The notes below the pieces were generated by a model. The model did not search any database, had not been told where the DNA came from, and worked only from the letters and a program-made list of their open reading frames with translations. A program made the position numbers and the translations under genes. Positions 14,896-21,684 of a stretch of 24,402 nt of DNA are shown here, piece after piece (the first letter of the stretch is position 1; the number at the start of each line of letters is the position of its first letter). The stretch spans positions 1 to 24,402 of the IMG/VR virus record IMGVR_UViG_3300031649_000051. One strand, given 5' to 3'. This DNA is from a virus.

Positions 14896-15890
14896 GCACC
14901 CCCCAAGCACAAACCTCGCTGCCTGGCATGTCCAGCGGCAAAGTGAATGCGGCCTACACGCCGCAGGACATCGACAAGATCGGCACGGTCAAGCGCTGGC
15001 TGGACGACAACGCCAAGAGCCGTTCGTGGTTGTCCAAGAAGTCGGACATCCCGAGCGGCACGCTCAGCCAGATCATGAGCGGCAAGTACGTGAGCAGCCC
15101 GACGCGGCAGCTCAACCAGGTGCTCTCCGTACTGGAGACGGAAACCGAGCGCCTGAAGGACGGCACGCCCGGCTATGTGAAGGGCAGCGTGCACTGCTTG
15201 ATGAAGGTGGTGTGCGACCGGACCCGCAAGCACGCGAACATCGGCGTGGTGACGGGTTATGTGGGCGTGGGCAAAACCCGCTTCGGCAAGGAATACCGTG
15301 CCGCGCACCCGATGACGCTGATGGTGGAAGCCAGCCCGCACATGACGCCTGGCGTGCTGCTCACCGAGCTGCTGGAGCAACTGAACAACGCGGTGCCGCC
15401 CGGGCTGGACCGCAAGTTCCGCGAGCTGACCCGCGTGCTGCGCGGTACCAACTACCTGCTGATGGTGGACGAAGCCGAACGCCTGAGCAGCAGCGCCCTG
15501 GAATACCTGCGCCGCATCCGCGACATGGCGACCGTGGGCGTGGTGCTGATGGGCACGGAGAAGCTCACCGCGCTGATCAAGCCGCAGCACGGCCAGTTCG
15601 ACCAAATCCGCTCACGTGTGGGCATGTGGCCCAAGACGATTGAAGGCATCACCCGCGACGACGCCGACGACATGGTGCGCGCCGCACTGGCCGACATGGG
15701 CGACGTGCCCGACGACATGCTGGACGCGCTGTGGGCCTACTGCGACGGCAGCGCCCGCGTGCTCAACGAAAACCTGATCGGCGCCCTGCGCGACTACGGA
15801 ACTGGCCGTGCCCTCACCGCCGATCTGGTTCACAGCCTTGCCAGCAAGGTGCTGTTCATGGCCCGCCCGAAGATTGAAGGGGTGAAATGA
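14892..15890 (+). CDS. AAA+ target-selection ATPase, MuB-like
   Basis: A 332-aa protein. An N-terminal helix-turn-helix (about 40-80, SWLSKKSDIPSGTLSQIMSG) precedes an AAA+ domain with Walker A GYVGVGKT (122-129), Walker B LLMVDE (189-194) and a sensor I region (VVLMGTEKLTAL). MuB polymerises on DNA with ATP, chooses the target and stimulates MuA, giving target immunity. The start is GTG at 14892, overlapping the transposase TGA (GTGA) with GGAGGA upstream. The HTH plus ATPase layout and position directly after the transposase leave little doubt. Confidence 0.94.
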   Translation: MSTPQAQTSLPGMSSGKVNAAYTPQDIDKIGTVKRWLDDNAKSRSWLSKKSDIPSGTLSQIMSGKYVSSPTRQLNQVLSVLETETERLKDGTPGYVKGSVHCLMKVVCDRTRKHANIGVVTGYVGVGKTRFGKEYRAAHPMTLMVEASPHMTPGVLLTELLEQLNNAVPPGLDRKFRELTRVLRGTNYLLMVDEAERLSSSALEYLRRIRDMATVGVVLMGTEKLTALIKPQHGQFDQIRSRVGMWPKTIEGITRDDADDMVRAALADMGDVPDDMLDALWAYCDGSARVLNENLIGALRDYGTGRALTADLVHSLASKVLFMARPKIEGVK

Positions 15891-16039
15891 TGCGCCCTCT
15901 TGGATGGATCAAACGCCGGGCGCGCCGCCTGATGCGCTTCTATGGGCTCACCAGCCGCCGCGTGGCGGTAATGGAGGCCGCAGGCGACTACCGCCGCTTC
16001 GTGGGCATGCCGCTCATTCTGGTGCAGGGAGGGCGCTGA
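15887..16039 (+). CDS. Small basic early protein, 50 aa
   Basis: ATG at 15887 overlaps the ATPase stop (ATGA); the 50-aa product is very basic (MMRPLGWIKRRARRLMRFYG...) with eleven arginines, and ends 1 bp before the next ATG. Codon use matches the flanking genes. No known domain; translational coupling and lack of any other use for this stretch make it a probable gene. Confidence 0.6.
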   Translation: MMRPLGWIKRRARRLMRFYGLTSRRVAVMEAAGDYRRFVGMPLILVQGGR

Positions 16040-16040
16040 C

Positions 16041-16319
16041 ATGGGACGCCACATCGACCATGAAACCCTGATGCTGTGGGTGCGCCTGGTGCAGGCCGGG
16101 GACTACCACACGCCGAGGCAAATCCGCGAGGTCTGGTATCCGAACCTGACCACGCACGAGGTGCGCGACATGCTGGAGCGCCTGACCGCGAACCGGATGG
16201 TGCGCCAGAAGCGCGAGGCCTGCAAACACACCGTGTACGGCGTGACGACGCTGTGCATCGCCCCGCCCGGCTACGCGCACATGATGCAGCCAGCCGGCCG
16301 CCAAGGGGCCGCAGCATGA
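16041..16319 (+). CDS. Small winged-helix-like early protein
   Basis: A 92-aa protein with a helical pattern suggestive of a winged helix-turn-helix (YHTPRQIREVWYPNLTTHEV, then RDMLERLTANRMVRQKREAC, KHTVYGVTTL): a recognition-helix-like stretch followed by a beta hairpin. GGAGGG lies eight bases before ATG 16041. Its stop overlaps the following ATG (ATGA). It may regulate transcription, but no named family is assigned. Confidence 0.75.
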   Translation: MGRHIDHETLMLWVRLVQAGDYHTPRQIREVWYPNLTTHEVRDMLERLTANRMVRQKREACKHTVYGVTTLCIAPPGYAHMMQPAGRQGAAA

Positions 16320-16534
16320 TGGCCCGCATCTTCCGCCAGGTGTACCTGCTCGCCATGCGCTGGCTGTGCTTCTTTGCCTTGGCGCTGTGCCTGGCCGTGC
16401 TGGCCGGCACGGTGGCCATGGTGGCCTCCGTCGTGGGCTCGGCATTGCTCGCAGTGTGGGCGCTGGCCGACGCCGCGGTGCCGCTGACGCTGGGCGCGCT
16501 GGACTCACTCTGCGCGCTGGGAGGCTTGTTATGA
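16316..16534 (+). CDS. Small integral membrane protein
   Basis: A 72-aa protein (start ATG 16316, overlapping the previous stop; a second ATG follows at once) dominated by hydrophobic segments: LLAMRWLCFFALALCLAVLA, GTVAMVASVVGSALLAVWAL and a shorter C-terminal one. A few positive residues precede the first segment (MMARIFRQ), suggesting the N-terminus stays inside the cell. Membrane proteins of this type in early regions are sometimes exclusion proteins, but there is no direct evidence for this one. Confidence 0.72.
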   Translation: MMARIFRQVYLLAMRWLCFFALALCLAVLAGTVAMVASVVGSALLAVWALADAAVPLTLGALDSLCALGGLL

Positions 16535-17196
16535 GCCTCATCAACACCTGCCAGGTGTGCGGCGCCGAAGAGAGCCTGGACGGCCTGCTGCTGCGCATGA
16601 TCGAAGACGACACGGTGCGCCGGCTGATCGGCGACGTGATCACCAAGAGCTTTCCGCTCGGCGGGCTGGTGGTGCGCTACCTGCGCCTGCACAAGCCCGA
16701 GAAACAGAAGCTGCGCATGGGCACCGTGGGCAAGCTGCTGATGGAGCTGGTGCCCGACGTGCAGCGCGCCGCCATCGAGCGCAACGGCCGCATGTGGGCC
16801 GTGAGCGAGGCGCAGTGGCAAGCCGCCTTCCAGGCCGTGTTCGACCAGGCCGGCAAGGGCACGGTGGTGCTGCCGCTGCAGGGCAATGGCTACCTCTACA
16901 GCGTGCTGATGCGCCTGGCCGACCGGGCCGAGGCCAAGCAAGAGGTGCAGACCGAGGCCGAGCGGCGGCACGGGCCGAAGCACACCGCGAGCATGCCTAG
17001 CAACGTACCGGACATCGTCGCCGTGCAGCAGTTCGCTCAGTTCGGCGGCAAAGACCCTGCGCTGGCGAAGCTGGACGAAGACAGCAAGAAGGCCGCACCG
17101 ATGCCTGAGTCGGTGCGCGAGCGCATCGCGGCACTGAAGCGCGGCAGCGCCACTAATTCCACCAACCAAGAGCAACCATCAAAGGACCAAGCATGA
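16531..17196 (+). CDS. Conserved early phage protein with N-terminal CxxC
   Basis: A 221-aa protein beginning MSLINTCQVCGAEESLDGLL; the CxxC near the N-terminus has no obvious partner pair, so a complete zinc site is not evident. RYLRLHKPEKQKLRMGTVGK and LMELVPDVQRAAIERNGRMW form a recognisable block that I recall from early regions of BcepMu-like phages, without known function. The C-terminal third is polar and possibly disordered. ATG at 16531 overlaps the TGA of the membrane protein gene (ATGA), and its own stop overlaps the DUF3164 start. Confidence 0.78.
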   Translation: MSLINTCQVCGAEESLDGLLLRMIEDDTVRRLIGDVITKSFPLGGLVVRYLRLHKPEKQKLRMGTVGKLLMELVPDVQRAAIERNGRMWAVSEAQWQAAFQAVFDQAGKGTVVLPLQGNGYLYSVLMRLADRAEAKQEVQTEAERRHGPKHTASMPSNVPDIVAVQQFAQFGGKDPALAKLDEDSKKAAPMPESVRERIAALKRGSATNSTNQEQPSKDQA

Positions 17197-17819
17197 CGAC
17201 TGAAAACACCATCCCCCCGGGCTATTGGGCCGATGCCAATGGCACGCTGACGCCGGTCAGCAAGATCAAGGAAATCGACAAGGACCGCAGCCGCACGGTG
17301 GAAGAGCTGTGCAACCAGGCCAAGGCCGAAAGCGCGCGCCTGGCCGGCTTCAAGCTGGCCGCGAAGGAAGTGTTCGACGCCTTCATCGGCCGCAGCGCCG
17401 CCGAATACAAGGTGGAGCTGCGCGGCGTGAAGGGCAAGGGCAACGTGACGATCACGAACTACGACGGTCGTTACAAGATCGTGCGCCAGGTGTCCGACAC
17501 CCTGGTGTTCGACGAACGGCTGCAGGCCGCGAAAGTGCTGATCGATGAGTGCATCCAAGGCTGGAGCAAGGGCAGCAACGCCAACATCAAGGCCTTGGTG
17601 AACGATGCCTTTCAGGTGGACAAGCGCGGCAAGATCAGCACCGGCCGCGTGCTGGGCCTGCGCCGGATCGACATCACGGACCAGAAGTGGCTGCAAGCCA
17701 TTCAGGCGATCAGCGACAGCATGAGCGTTGCCAGCACGAAGAGCTATATGCGCTTCTACGAGCGCGACGATGCCTCGGGCGAGTACTTCCCGATCAATCT
17801 GGATGTGGCGGCTGTATGA
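17193..17819 (+). CDS. DUF3164 family early protein
   Basis: A 208-aa protein that matches DUF3164: PPGYWADANGTLTPVSKIKE at the start, a central KVELRGVKGKGNVTITNYDG with KIVRQVSDTLVFDERLQAAK, and IKALVNDAFQVDKRGKISTG with VLGLRRIDI near the end. Members occur in the early operons of Mu-like phages (often mislabelled sulfate transporters). Function is unknown; location after the transposition genes suggests a DNA-related role. No Gam-like host-nuclease inhibitor is seen elsewhere in the window. Confidence 0.88.
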   Translation: MTTENTIPPGYWADANGTLTPVSKIKEIDKDRSRTVEELCNQAKAESARLAGFKLAAKEVFDAFIGRSAAEYKVELRGVKGKGNVTITNYDGRYKIVRQVSDTLVFDERLQAAKVLIDECIQGWSKGSNANIKALVNDAFQVDKRGKISTGRVLGLRRIDITDQKWLQAIQAISDSMSVASTKSYMRFYERDDASGEYFPINLDVAAV

Positions 17820-18250
17820 GCACGAACCTTGTTCAATGCACGCGCTGTCGCGTCAAGCACACGGAGGCCGAGCGCGTTGATCACCCCATCCGTGCCGGCA
17901 TGACCGAATCGCACTGCCCGCGTTGCGACTGCAAAAGCTTCTATGACCTGCGGCCGCAGGTGGCCTGGTGCTGGGCATCGGGCCTGATCGAGATCGGCGA
18001 TGCCATGCCAGAGCCAGGTCCAGATGGTGGAGGCGCTATCAAGATCGCCAGTGGTCCCAAAGCCAACCTGAAGGCGCGGCTGGAGGTGGTTGCGCGGCAT
18101 GGCTATGGCGAAGGTGCCGGCCAGTTGCTCGTGCCTGGCGTGCCCGAGGCGGATGGCCAGCAGGCCAAGGGCGATGCCCTGGCTGCTTGGCTCAAGTGGT
18201 GCGGCGCCTTCCGCCGCAGCGGCGTGGTGTTCGCCAAGGAGTTCGCATGA
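17816..18250 (+). CDS. Hypothetical early protein with zinc-ribbon-like cysteines
   Basis: A 144-aa protein with CTRCRVKHTEAERVDHP and SHCPRCDCKSFYDLR: two CxxC pairs about 24 residues apart, consistent with a zinc ribbon in the first 45 residues. The rest (LEVVARHGYGEGAGQLLVPG, WLKWCGAFRRSGVVFAKEFA) is unfamiliar. ATG at 17816 overlaps the DUF3164 stop and its stop overlaps the next ATG, showing tight coupling. Confidence 0.75.
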   Translation: MSTNLVQCTRCRVKHTEAERVDHPIRAGMTESHCPRCDCKSFYDLRPQVAWCWASGLIEIGDAMPEPGPDGGGAIKIASGPKANLKARLEVVARHGYGEGAGQLLVPGVPEADGQQAKGDALAAWLKWCGAFRRSGVVFAKEFA

Positions 18251-18429
18251 AAAGCTTCGAACAACTCGCCCGCGCCGCCTACAGCGCCTACCTGAAGGTC
18301 TGCCAAGAGGCCGACGAAGAAGGTCTGGCCGGCCACGCCCTGACCTACGACGAACTGGACGAAGTCTCCAAGAGCGCCTGGCGCTCCGCCGCCATGGGCG
18401 TGGTGGCCGAGGTCTCCACGGTTCGCTAA
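18247..18429 (+). CDS. Small acidic helical protein, 60 aa
   Basis: ATG at 18247 overlaps the previous stop (ATGA). The product (MKSFEQLARAAYSAYLKVCQ, then EADEEGLAGHALTYDELDEV, SKSAWRSAAMGVVAEVSTVR) is acidic and helical with no named domain. It is the last gene before the terminator at 18479-18505. A stretch like TYDELDEVSKSAW is seen in small phage proteins with unknown roles. Confidence 0.68.
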   Translation: MKSFEQLARAAYSAYLKVCQEADEEGLAGHALTYDELDEVSKSAWRSAAMGVVAEVSTVR

Positions 18430-18478
18430 CCGGTTGTCTCCTTGATCGATGGACCGGACGGCCGGCCTTGATCTTTTC

Positions 18479-18505
18479 CCCCGGCGCTTCGGCGTCGGGG
18501 CTTTT
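18479..18505 (+). terminator. Rho-independent terminator inside the early region
   Basis: CCCCGGCGC-TTCG-GCGTCGGGG (9-bp stem with one G-U pair, UUCG tetraloop) is followed by CTTTT on the plus strand. It separates the early transposition genes from the 90-aa gene, GemA and the Mor-like activator. No T run follows on the opposite strand. Confidence 0.85.
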
Positions 18506-18517
18506 CTAGGACCAAGC

Positions 18518-18790
18518 ATGAACACCAACGACCTTATCAACAAGGCCCAGGGAATCGCCCGAACCCTGAGCTACAACGACAAGCCGCAAGGCGCCGCCAA
18601 GCACATGCTGCACGAGCTGTGCCACCGCCTGGGCGCGCGTACCGTTCGCATCCACAAAAAGAGCGACGGCTATCTGATGGTCACGCTGTACGGCGCATCT
18701 CGGTACCTGACGCGCCGCGAGGTGTTCATGTGGCGTTGGTTCGGCGTGGCGCCTGCCGGCGTGGTGGTCGAGCCGCTGGCGCAGGATTGA
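18518..18790 (+). CDS. Hypothetical phage protein, 90 aa
   Basis: ATG at 18518 lies 12 bp after the terminator, with AGGA upstream. The 90-aa product has helical and strand parts (QGAAKHMLHELCHRLGARTV, then RIHKKSDGYLMVTLYGASRY) and no known domain. The spacing to the terminator leaves little room for an independent promoter, so its expression probably depends on readthrough. It is followed 11 bp later by the GemA gene. Confidence 0.7.
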   Translation: MNTNDLINKAQGIARTLSYNDKPQGAAKHMLHELCHRLGARTVRIHKKSDGYLMVTLYGASRYLTRREVFMWRWFGVAPAGVVVEPLAQD

Positions 18791-18801
18791 GGGCCGATGC
18801 G

Positions 18802-19284
18802 ATGACGATGCACCCTGAACCACGCAAACGCGAGCTGGGCCTGATCCACATGGCGAAGGCGCAGCTTGGGCTGAGCCGGGAGGACTACGAGTTCGTGATC
18901 GGCCAGGTGACGCGCACCAAGAAGACCAGCGCGGCCGACCTGACCGATGCGGAGCGCAACACGCTGCTGCAGCACTTCAAGCGCATGGGCTTCCAGATCA
19001 GGCCGAAGGCTGGCTCACCACGGCCCCTCAATGAGCCGGTGAATCGGAAGATGCGGGCGATGTGGTACGCCCTCGCCGAGGTCGATGCCGTGAAGAAGCC
19101 GGCCGATCCGCTGGCCTGCGACAAGGCCATCGAAGCCTGGGCGAAGCGGCAGATCAACGAAGGCAACGCGCGGCGCGAGCTGGGCCAGCTCGACGCGCTG
19201 CGCTTCGCCACGGGTGAGCAGTTGCACAAGCTGATCGAAGAACTGAAGCAATGGGGGCGCCGCGTGAAAGCGGCCATTGACTGA
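18802..19284 (+). CDS. GemA-like regulatory protein (DUF1018)
   Basis: A 160-aa protein: RKRELGLIHMAKAQLGLSRE and DYEFVIGQV at the N-terminus, NRKMRAMWYALAEV in the middle and LRFATGEQLHKLIEELKQWG at the C-terminus are the familiar blocks of Mu GemA. GemA is an early Mu protein that affects host gene expression and DNA supercoiling. In Mu it also sits just before mor. The stop lies 1 bp before the Mor-like start, so they are probably cotranscribed. Confidence 0.88.
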   Translation: MTMHPEPRKRELGLIHMAKAQLGLSREDYEFVIGQVTRTKKTSAADLTDAERNTLLQHFKRMGFQIRPKAGSPRPLNEPVNRKMRAMWYALAEVDAVKKPADPLACDKAIEAWAKRQINEGNARRELGQLDALRFATGEQLHKLIEELKQWGRRVKAAID

Positions 19285-19285
19285 C

Positions 19286-19822
19286 ATGGACATCACGACC
19301 ACCGCCATCCCAGCCGCGCCGCCTGCTGTGCCCACGCCGGCCAGCAGCACCTGGCGCCGCGACCTGACGCTCAACCCGGACGCATTGCCCGCCGCGATCC
19401 GGGGCCTGGCGGAAGCTATCGGCGGCATCGACACCTTGCGCCTGATCGGCCAGCACGGCGGCGCGCGCGTGCAAGTGCCGAAGAAGCCGACCGAGGACCA
19501 CCCGCTGCGCATGGTGATGAGCGCGGCAGGCTTCGAGCTGCTGGTGCGTCTCTACGGCGGCGAACTGCTGGACCTGCCCAAAGGCGATGCTTTCCTGCGC
19601 CGGCTGCGGCACGACCAGGTGCGCCAGTGCCGCGAGGCCGGCCTGAAGGTGGATGACATCGCCGAAACGACGGGCTACACGCGTCGGCATGTGATCAACA
19701 TCCTCAGCGGGCGCGGCGACCTGAAGGACACGTGGACCATGGACATGTTCGAAGAGACGAACCCGGTCAGCACGCCGCAGGCCGGCAGGGCGAATGACCC
19801 GTTCGGCCTGGCTCGCCGGTAA
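19286..19822 (+). CDS. Mor/C-family transcription activator of late genes
   Basis: A 178-aa protein of the Mor transcription activator family. The N-terminal dimerisation half (LPAAIRGLAEAIGGIDTLRL, then IGQHGGARVQVPK) is followed by a helix-turn-helix (CREAGLKVDDIAETTGYTRR, HVINILSG). Mor and C of Mu bind DNA next to a weak promoter and bring in RNA polymerase. Only one such protein is seen here, so it may drive all late genes, most likely through the shared palindromic element found at 9847-9883 and 19984-20020. An extra tail of about 25 residues follows the HTH (MDMFEETNPVSTPQAGRAND). TTG at 19277 is a poorer alternative start. Confidence 0.88.
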   Translation: MDITTTAIPAAPPAVPTPASSTWRRDLTLNPDALPAAIRGLAEAIGGIDTLRLIGQHGGARVQVPKKPTEDHPLRMVMSAAGFELLVRLYGGELLDLPKGDAFLRRLRHDQVRQCREAGLKVDDIAETTGYTRRHVINILSGRGDLKDTWTMDMFEETNPVSTPQAGRANDPFGLARR

Positions 19823-19862
19823 GATTTCCGCATCGGGCACCTCCCCGACTGCTCGACATAGC

Positions 19863-19899
19863 GTTTAAAACCGCCTCAGACCCGTTTAAAACGCGTTTT
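19863..19899. repeat. Short direct repeats with an overlapping palindrome before the late promoter
   Basis: GTTTAAAAC is repeated at 19863-19871 and 19884-19892, 21 bp apart (two helical turns), each flanked by GC-rich bases. AAAACGCGTTTT (19888-19899) is a perfect palindrome overlapping the second copy. It lies in the AT-rich part of the 213-bp gap between the activator and protease genes and could be a protein-binding site. Nothing else in the window matches it. Confidence 0.5.
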
Positions 19900-19983
19900 C
19901 CGGGCCTGGGTGGCACATCCGGTGGTCTCAAGGCTGCGAACGCCTTCCAGGCCCTCCCCAATCTCCCAGATTTCTGACTCCTT

Positions 19984-20020
19984 GGTGAAGCGTTTCACCA
20001 TGACCTAACAGCGCTCGCTC
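19984..20020 (+). promoter_or_regulatory. Late promoter element for the protease/capsid operon (PI-like), palindrome GGTGAA-N4-TTCACC
   Basis: GGTGAA-GCGT-TTCACC (19984-19999) is followed by ATGACCTAAC and CGCT, sharing 28 of 37 positions with the minus-strand element at 9847-9883. The palindrome ends 36 bp before the protease start. No clear sigma-70 -35 is present. It is the natural target for the Mor-like activator encoded immediately upstream, though repressor binding is not excluded. Confidence 0.65.
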
Positions 20021-20035
20021 GGCAAAGTTCAGGTC

Positions 20036-21223
20036 ATGCCCAAGACCGCAACCACTGCCAAGAAAACCTCGACCCCACCCGCGACCGCGAAAGGCCTCAA
20101 AGGCTGGGTCGAGGTTTTCAAGGCCGGCCCACACACCGACAGCGCCAGCAAGCAGATCACCTTCAGCCAGGCCGACCTGGACCAGATGATCGCGAACCAC
20201 GAGCTGGGCCGCGCGCCAGCCGTCATCGGTCATCCCAAGAAGAACGCACCCGCCTATGCATGGGTCGATGCCTACAAGCGGGAGGGTGACTCGCTGTTTG
20301 CCAAATTCACCGATATCAATCCCGCCTTCGAAGCCGGCGTGCAGTCGAAGGCCTACCGCAACCGCTCGCTGAGCGTGTTCCAAGACAAAGACCACGGCTG
20401 GCGCATTCGCCACGTCGGTTGGCTCGGCGCTGTGCCGCCTGCCATCGATGGCCTGGCGGATGTGGAGTTCGCTGGCGACGACGCCGAGGTGCTGGAGTTC
20501 TCCGCGCCAGGTTATGGCCTGGTGTGGGCGGTGGAGTCCATCGCCCAACTGCTGCGCAGCCAGCGCGAGGCCTTGATTGCCGACAAGGGCATCGAAGCGG
20601 CCGACCTGGTGCTGCCGCAGTGGCGCATCGACAGCGCGTTCGAAGCCGTCAACCAGGCGCGCACCCAGTTCCAAGAGGCCGACACCACAGCCGGCCGGAT
20701 GTTTTCACAACCCAACGACACAGGAGTTTCCATGCTCACGACCGAAGAGCAGCTTGCCGCTGCGAAAGAAGAAGGCCGCAGGGAAGCGGAGGCCAAGAGC
20801 GCCGCCGAGTTCGCCGCCGCCAATGCAACGCTTCTGAAGCTGCAGGCCGAGCGCCAGGCGGAGCGCATCACCACGCAGATCGCCGGCTGGAAGGCTGGTG
20901 GCAAGGTGCTGCCGGCCGAGGAAGCCGGCCTGGCCGAGTTCATGGCGTCCATCGAAGACGCGGGCCAGGAGTTCAGCTTCAGCGCGCACGACGGCAAGGA
21001 AGCCAAGAAGACGCCCGCGCAGTTCTTCGCCGACTTCATGGGTGCCCGTACGGCGCTGGTGAAGCTGGGGGTGAAGAGCGAGGACGATCCCACGGCTACC
21101 GCCCTGGACAAGTCCAGCCACGTCGCCATCACCGCCGCAGCCCGCGAATTCCAGGCATCCGAAGAGAAGGCGGGTCGCGTGATCCCCTTCGAAGCTGCCG
21201 TTACGTCGGTCATGGCGCGCTGA
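20036..21223 (+). CDS. Prohead protease (Mu I-like) with nested scaffold
   Basis: A 395-aa protein. The N-terminal half matches the Mu gpI prohead protease: GWVEVFKAGPHTDSASKQIT at the start, APAVIGHPKKNAPAYAWVDA containing the conserved GHP, and SLFAKFTDINPAFEAGVQSK with AYRNRSLSVF. It matures the prohead by cleaving the scaffold. The C-terminal 163 residues (from Met233) are a charged helical scaffold, also made separately from an internal start (see 20732). It is the first gene of the plus-strand late operon. Confidence 0.9.
   Translation: MPKTATTAKKTSTPPATAKGLKGWVEVFKAGPHTDSASKQITFSQADLDQMIANHELGRAPAVIGHPKKNAPAYAWVDAYKREGDSLFAKFTDINPAFEAGVQSKAYRNRSLSVFQDKDHGWRIRHVGWLGAVPPAIDGLADVEFAGDDAEVLEFSAPGYGLVWAVESIAQLLRSQREALIADKGIEAADLVLPQWRIDSAFEAVNQARTQFQEADTTAGRMFSQPNDTGVSMLTTEEQLAAAKEEGRREAEAKSAAEFAAANATLLKLQAERQAERITTQIAGWKAGGKVLPAEEAGLAEFMASIEDAGQEFSFSAHDGKEAKKTPAQFFADFMGARTALVKLGVKSEDDPTATALDKSSHVAITAAAREFQASEEKAGRVIPFEAAVTSVMAR
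20732..21223 (+). CDS. Nested scaffold protein (Mu Z-like), internal in-frame start
   Basis: An in-phase ATG at 20732 inside the protease gene has CAGGAG seven bases upstream and opens a 163-aa product (MLTTEEQLAAAKEEGRREAE...) that is Ala/Glu/Lys-rich and helical, as expected of a scaffold. In Mu the scaffold gpZ is likewise translated from inside the gpI gene in the same frame. The strong site where the protease part ends and the scaffold part begins supports real internal initiation. Confidence 0.72.
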   Translation: MLTTEEQLAAAKEEGRREAEAKSAAEFAAANATLLKLQAERQAERITTQIAGWKAGGKVLPAEEAGLAEFMASIEDAGQEFSFSAHDGKEAKKTPAQFFADFMGARTALVKLGVKSEDDPTATALDKSSHVAITAAAREFQASEEKAGRVIPFEAAVTSVMAR

Positions 21224-21264
21224 GCGGCTGACCACCCCACACCCGCAACCACTGGAGCATCCAC

Positions 21265-21624
21265 ATGGGATCAATGAGCACTTTCCGGTCTTACAAGGCC
21301 GAGGCGGCCGTAGAAGGCTTCCGCATCATCAAGCATGGCAGCGCCGACGCCACCACGATCAAGGCCACCGCCGCGACCGACAAGCTGTTGGGCACTGCCG
21401 ATGGCCTGGACAAGGCGGTGGGCGAATTCGTGGACCTGAACGACAGCGCCGTCGGCGAGGTGCGGCTGGGCGGCACCGTGGCACGTGGCGACGCGTTGAC
21501 CGCCGATGCGAACGGCAAGGCCGTGGTCACGACCACCGTGGGCAACCGAATCATCGGCTTCGCGGACGCAAGCGGCGTGGTTGACGACGTGATTCCCTAC
21601 CTGCGCGCCCTCGGCGTGTATTGA
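21265..21624 (+). CDS. Small head protein, probable capsid decoration/cement (DUF2190-like)
   Basis: A 119-aa protein rich in Gly, Ala, Thr and Val with alternating strand pattern: GKAVVTTTVGNRIIGFADAS and a GTVARGDALTADANG segment typical of DUF2190-like head decoration proteins. It would bind the capsid outer surface and stabilise it. It lies between protease and major capsid genes, as decoration proteins often do. ATG at 21265 has GGAG ten bases upstream; ATG at 21274 is an alternative start. Confidence 0.72.
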   Translation: MGSMSTFRSYKAEAAVEGFRIIKHGSADATTIKATAATDKLLGTADGLDKAVGEFVDLNDSAVGEVRLGGTVARGDALTADANGKAVVTTTVGNRIIGFADASGVVDDVIPYLRALGVY

Positions 21625-21684
21625 GCGGCACCGTAGCCGCTTCCCTCGACTTCAAACACACAACCGATTTTTTAGGAGCCTTGC

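Larger units (their letters stand above)
19823..20035. other. Intergenic region between activator and protease genes
   Basis: No gene is seen. It contains the GTTTAAAAC repeats (19863-19899), a small stem AAGGC-TGCGAAC-GCCTT near 19929-19945 without a T run, and the late promoter element (19984-20020). The other gene-free gaps (1480-1646, 11728-11966, 22645-22784) are covered in their own entries or are short and featureless apart from a small GC-rich stem (AGGCCC-TC-GGGCCT) near 22660. Confidence 0.7.

Noticed and set aside
13669-14910. 413-aa minus-strand open frame
   Set aside because: Antisense to the transposase with its complete DDE triad.
15988-17175. 395-aa minus-strand open frame
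   Set aside because: Antisense to a chain of small coupled plus-strand early genes; His/Ala/Gln-rich shadow composition.
19863-19892. GTTTAAAAC repeats resembling parts of CRISPR repeats
   Set aside because: Only two copies of nine bases with a 12-bp gap; no array, no cas genes.
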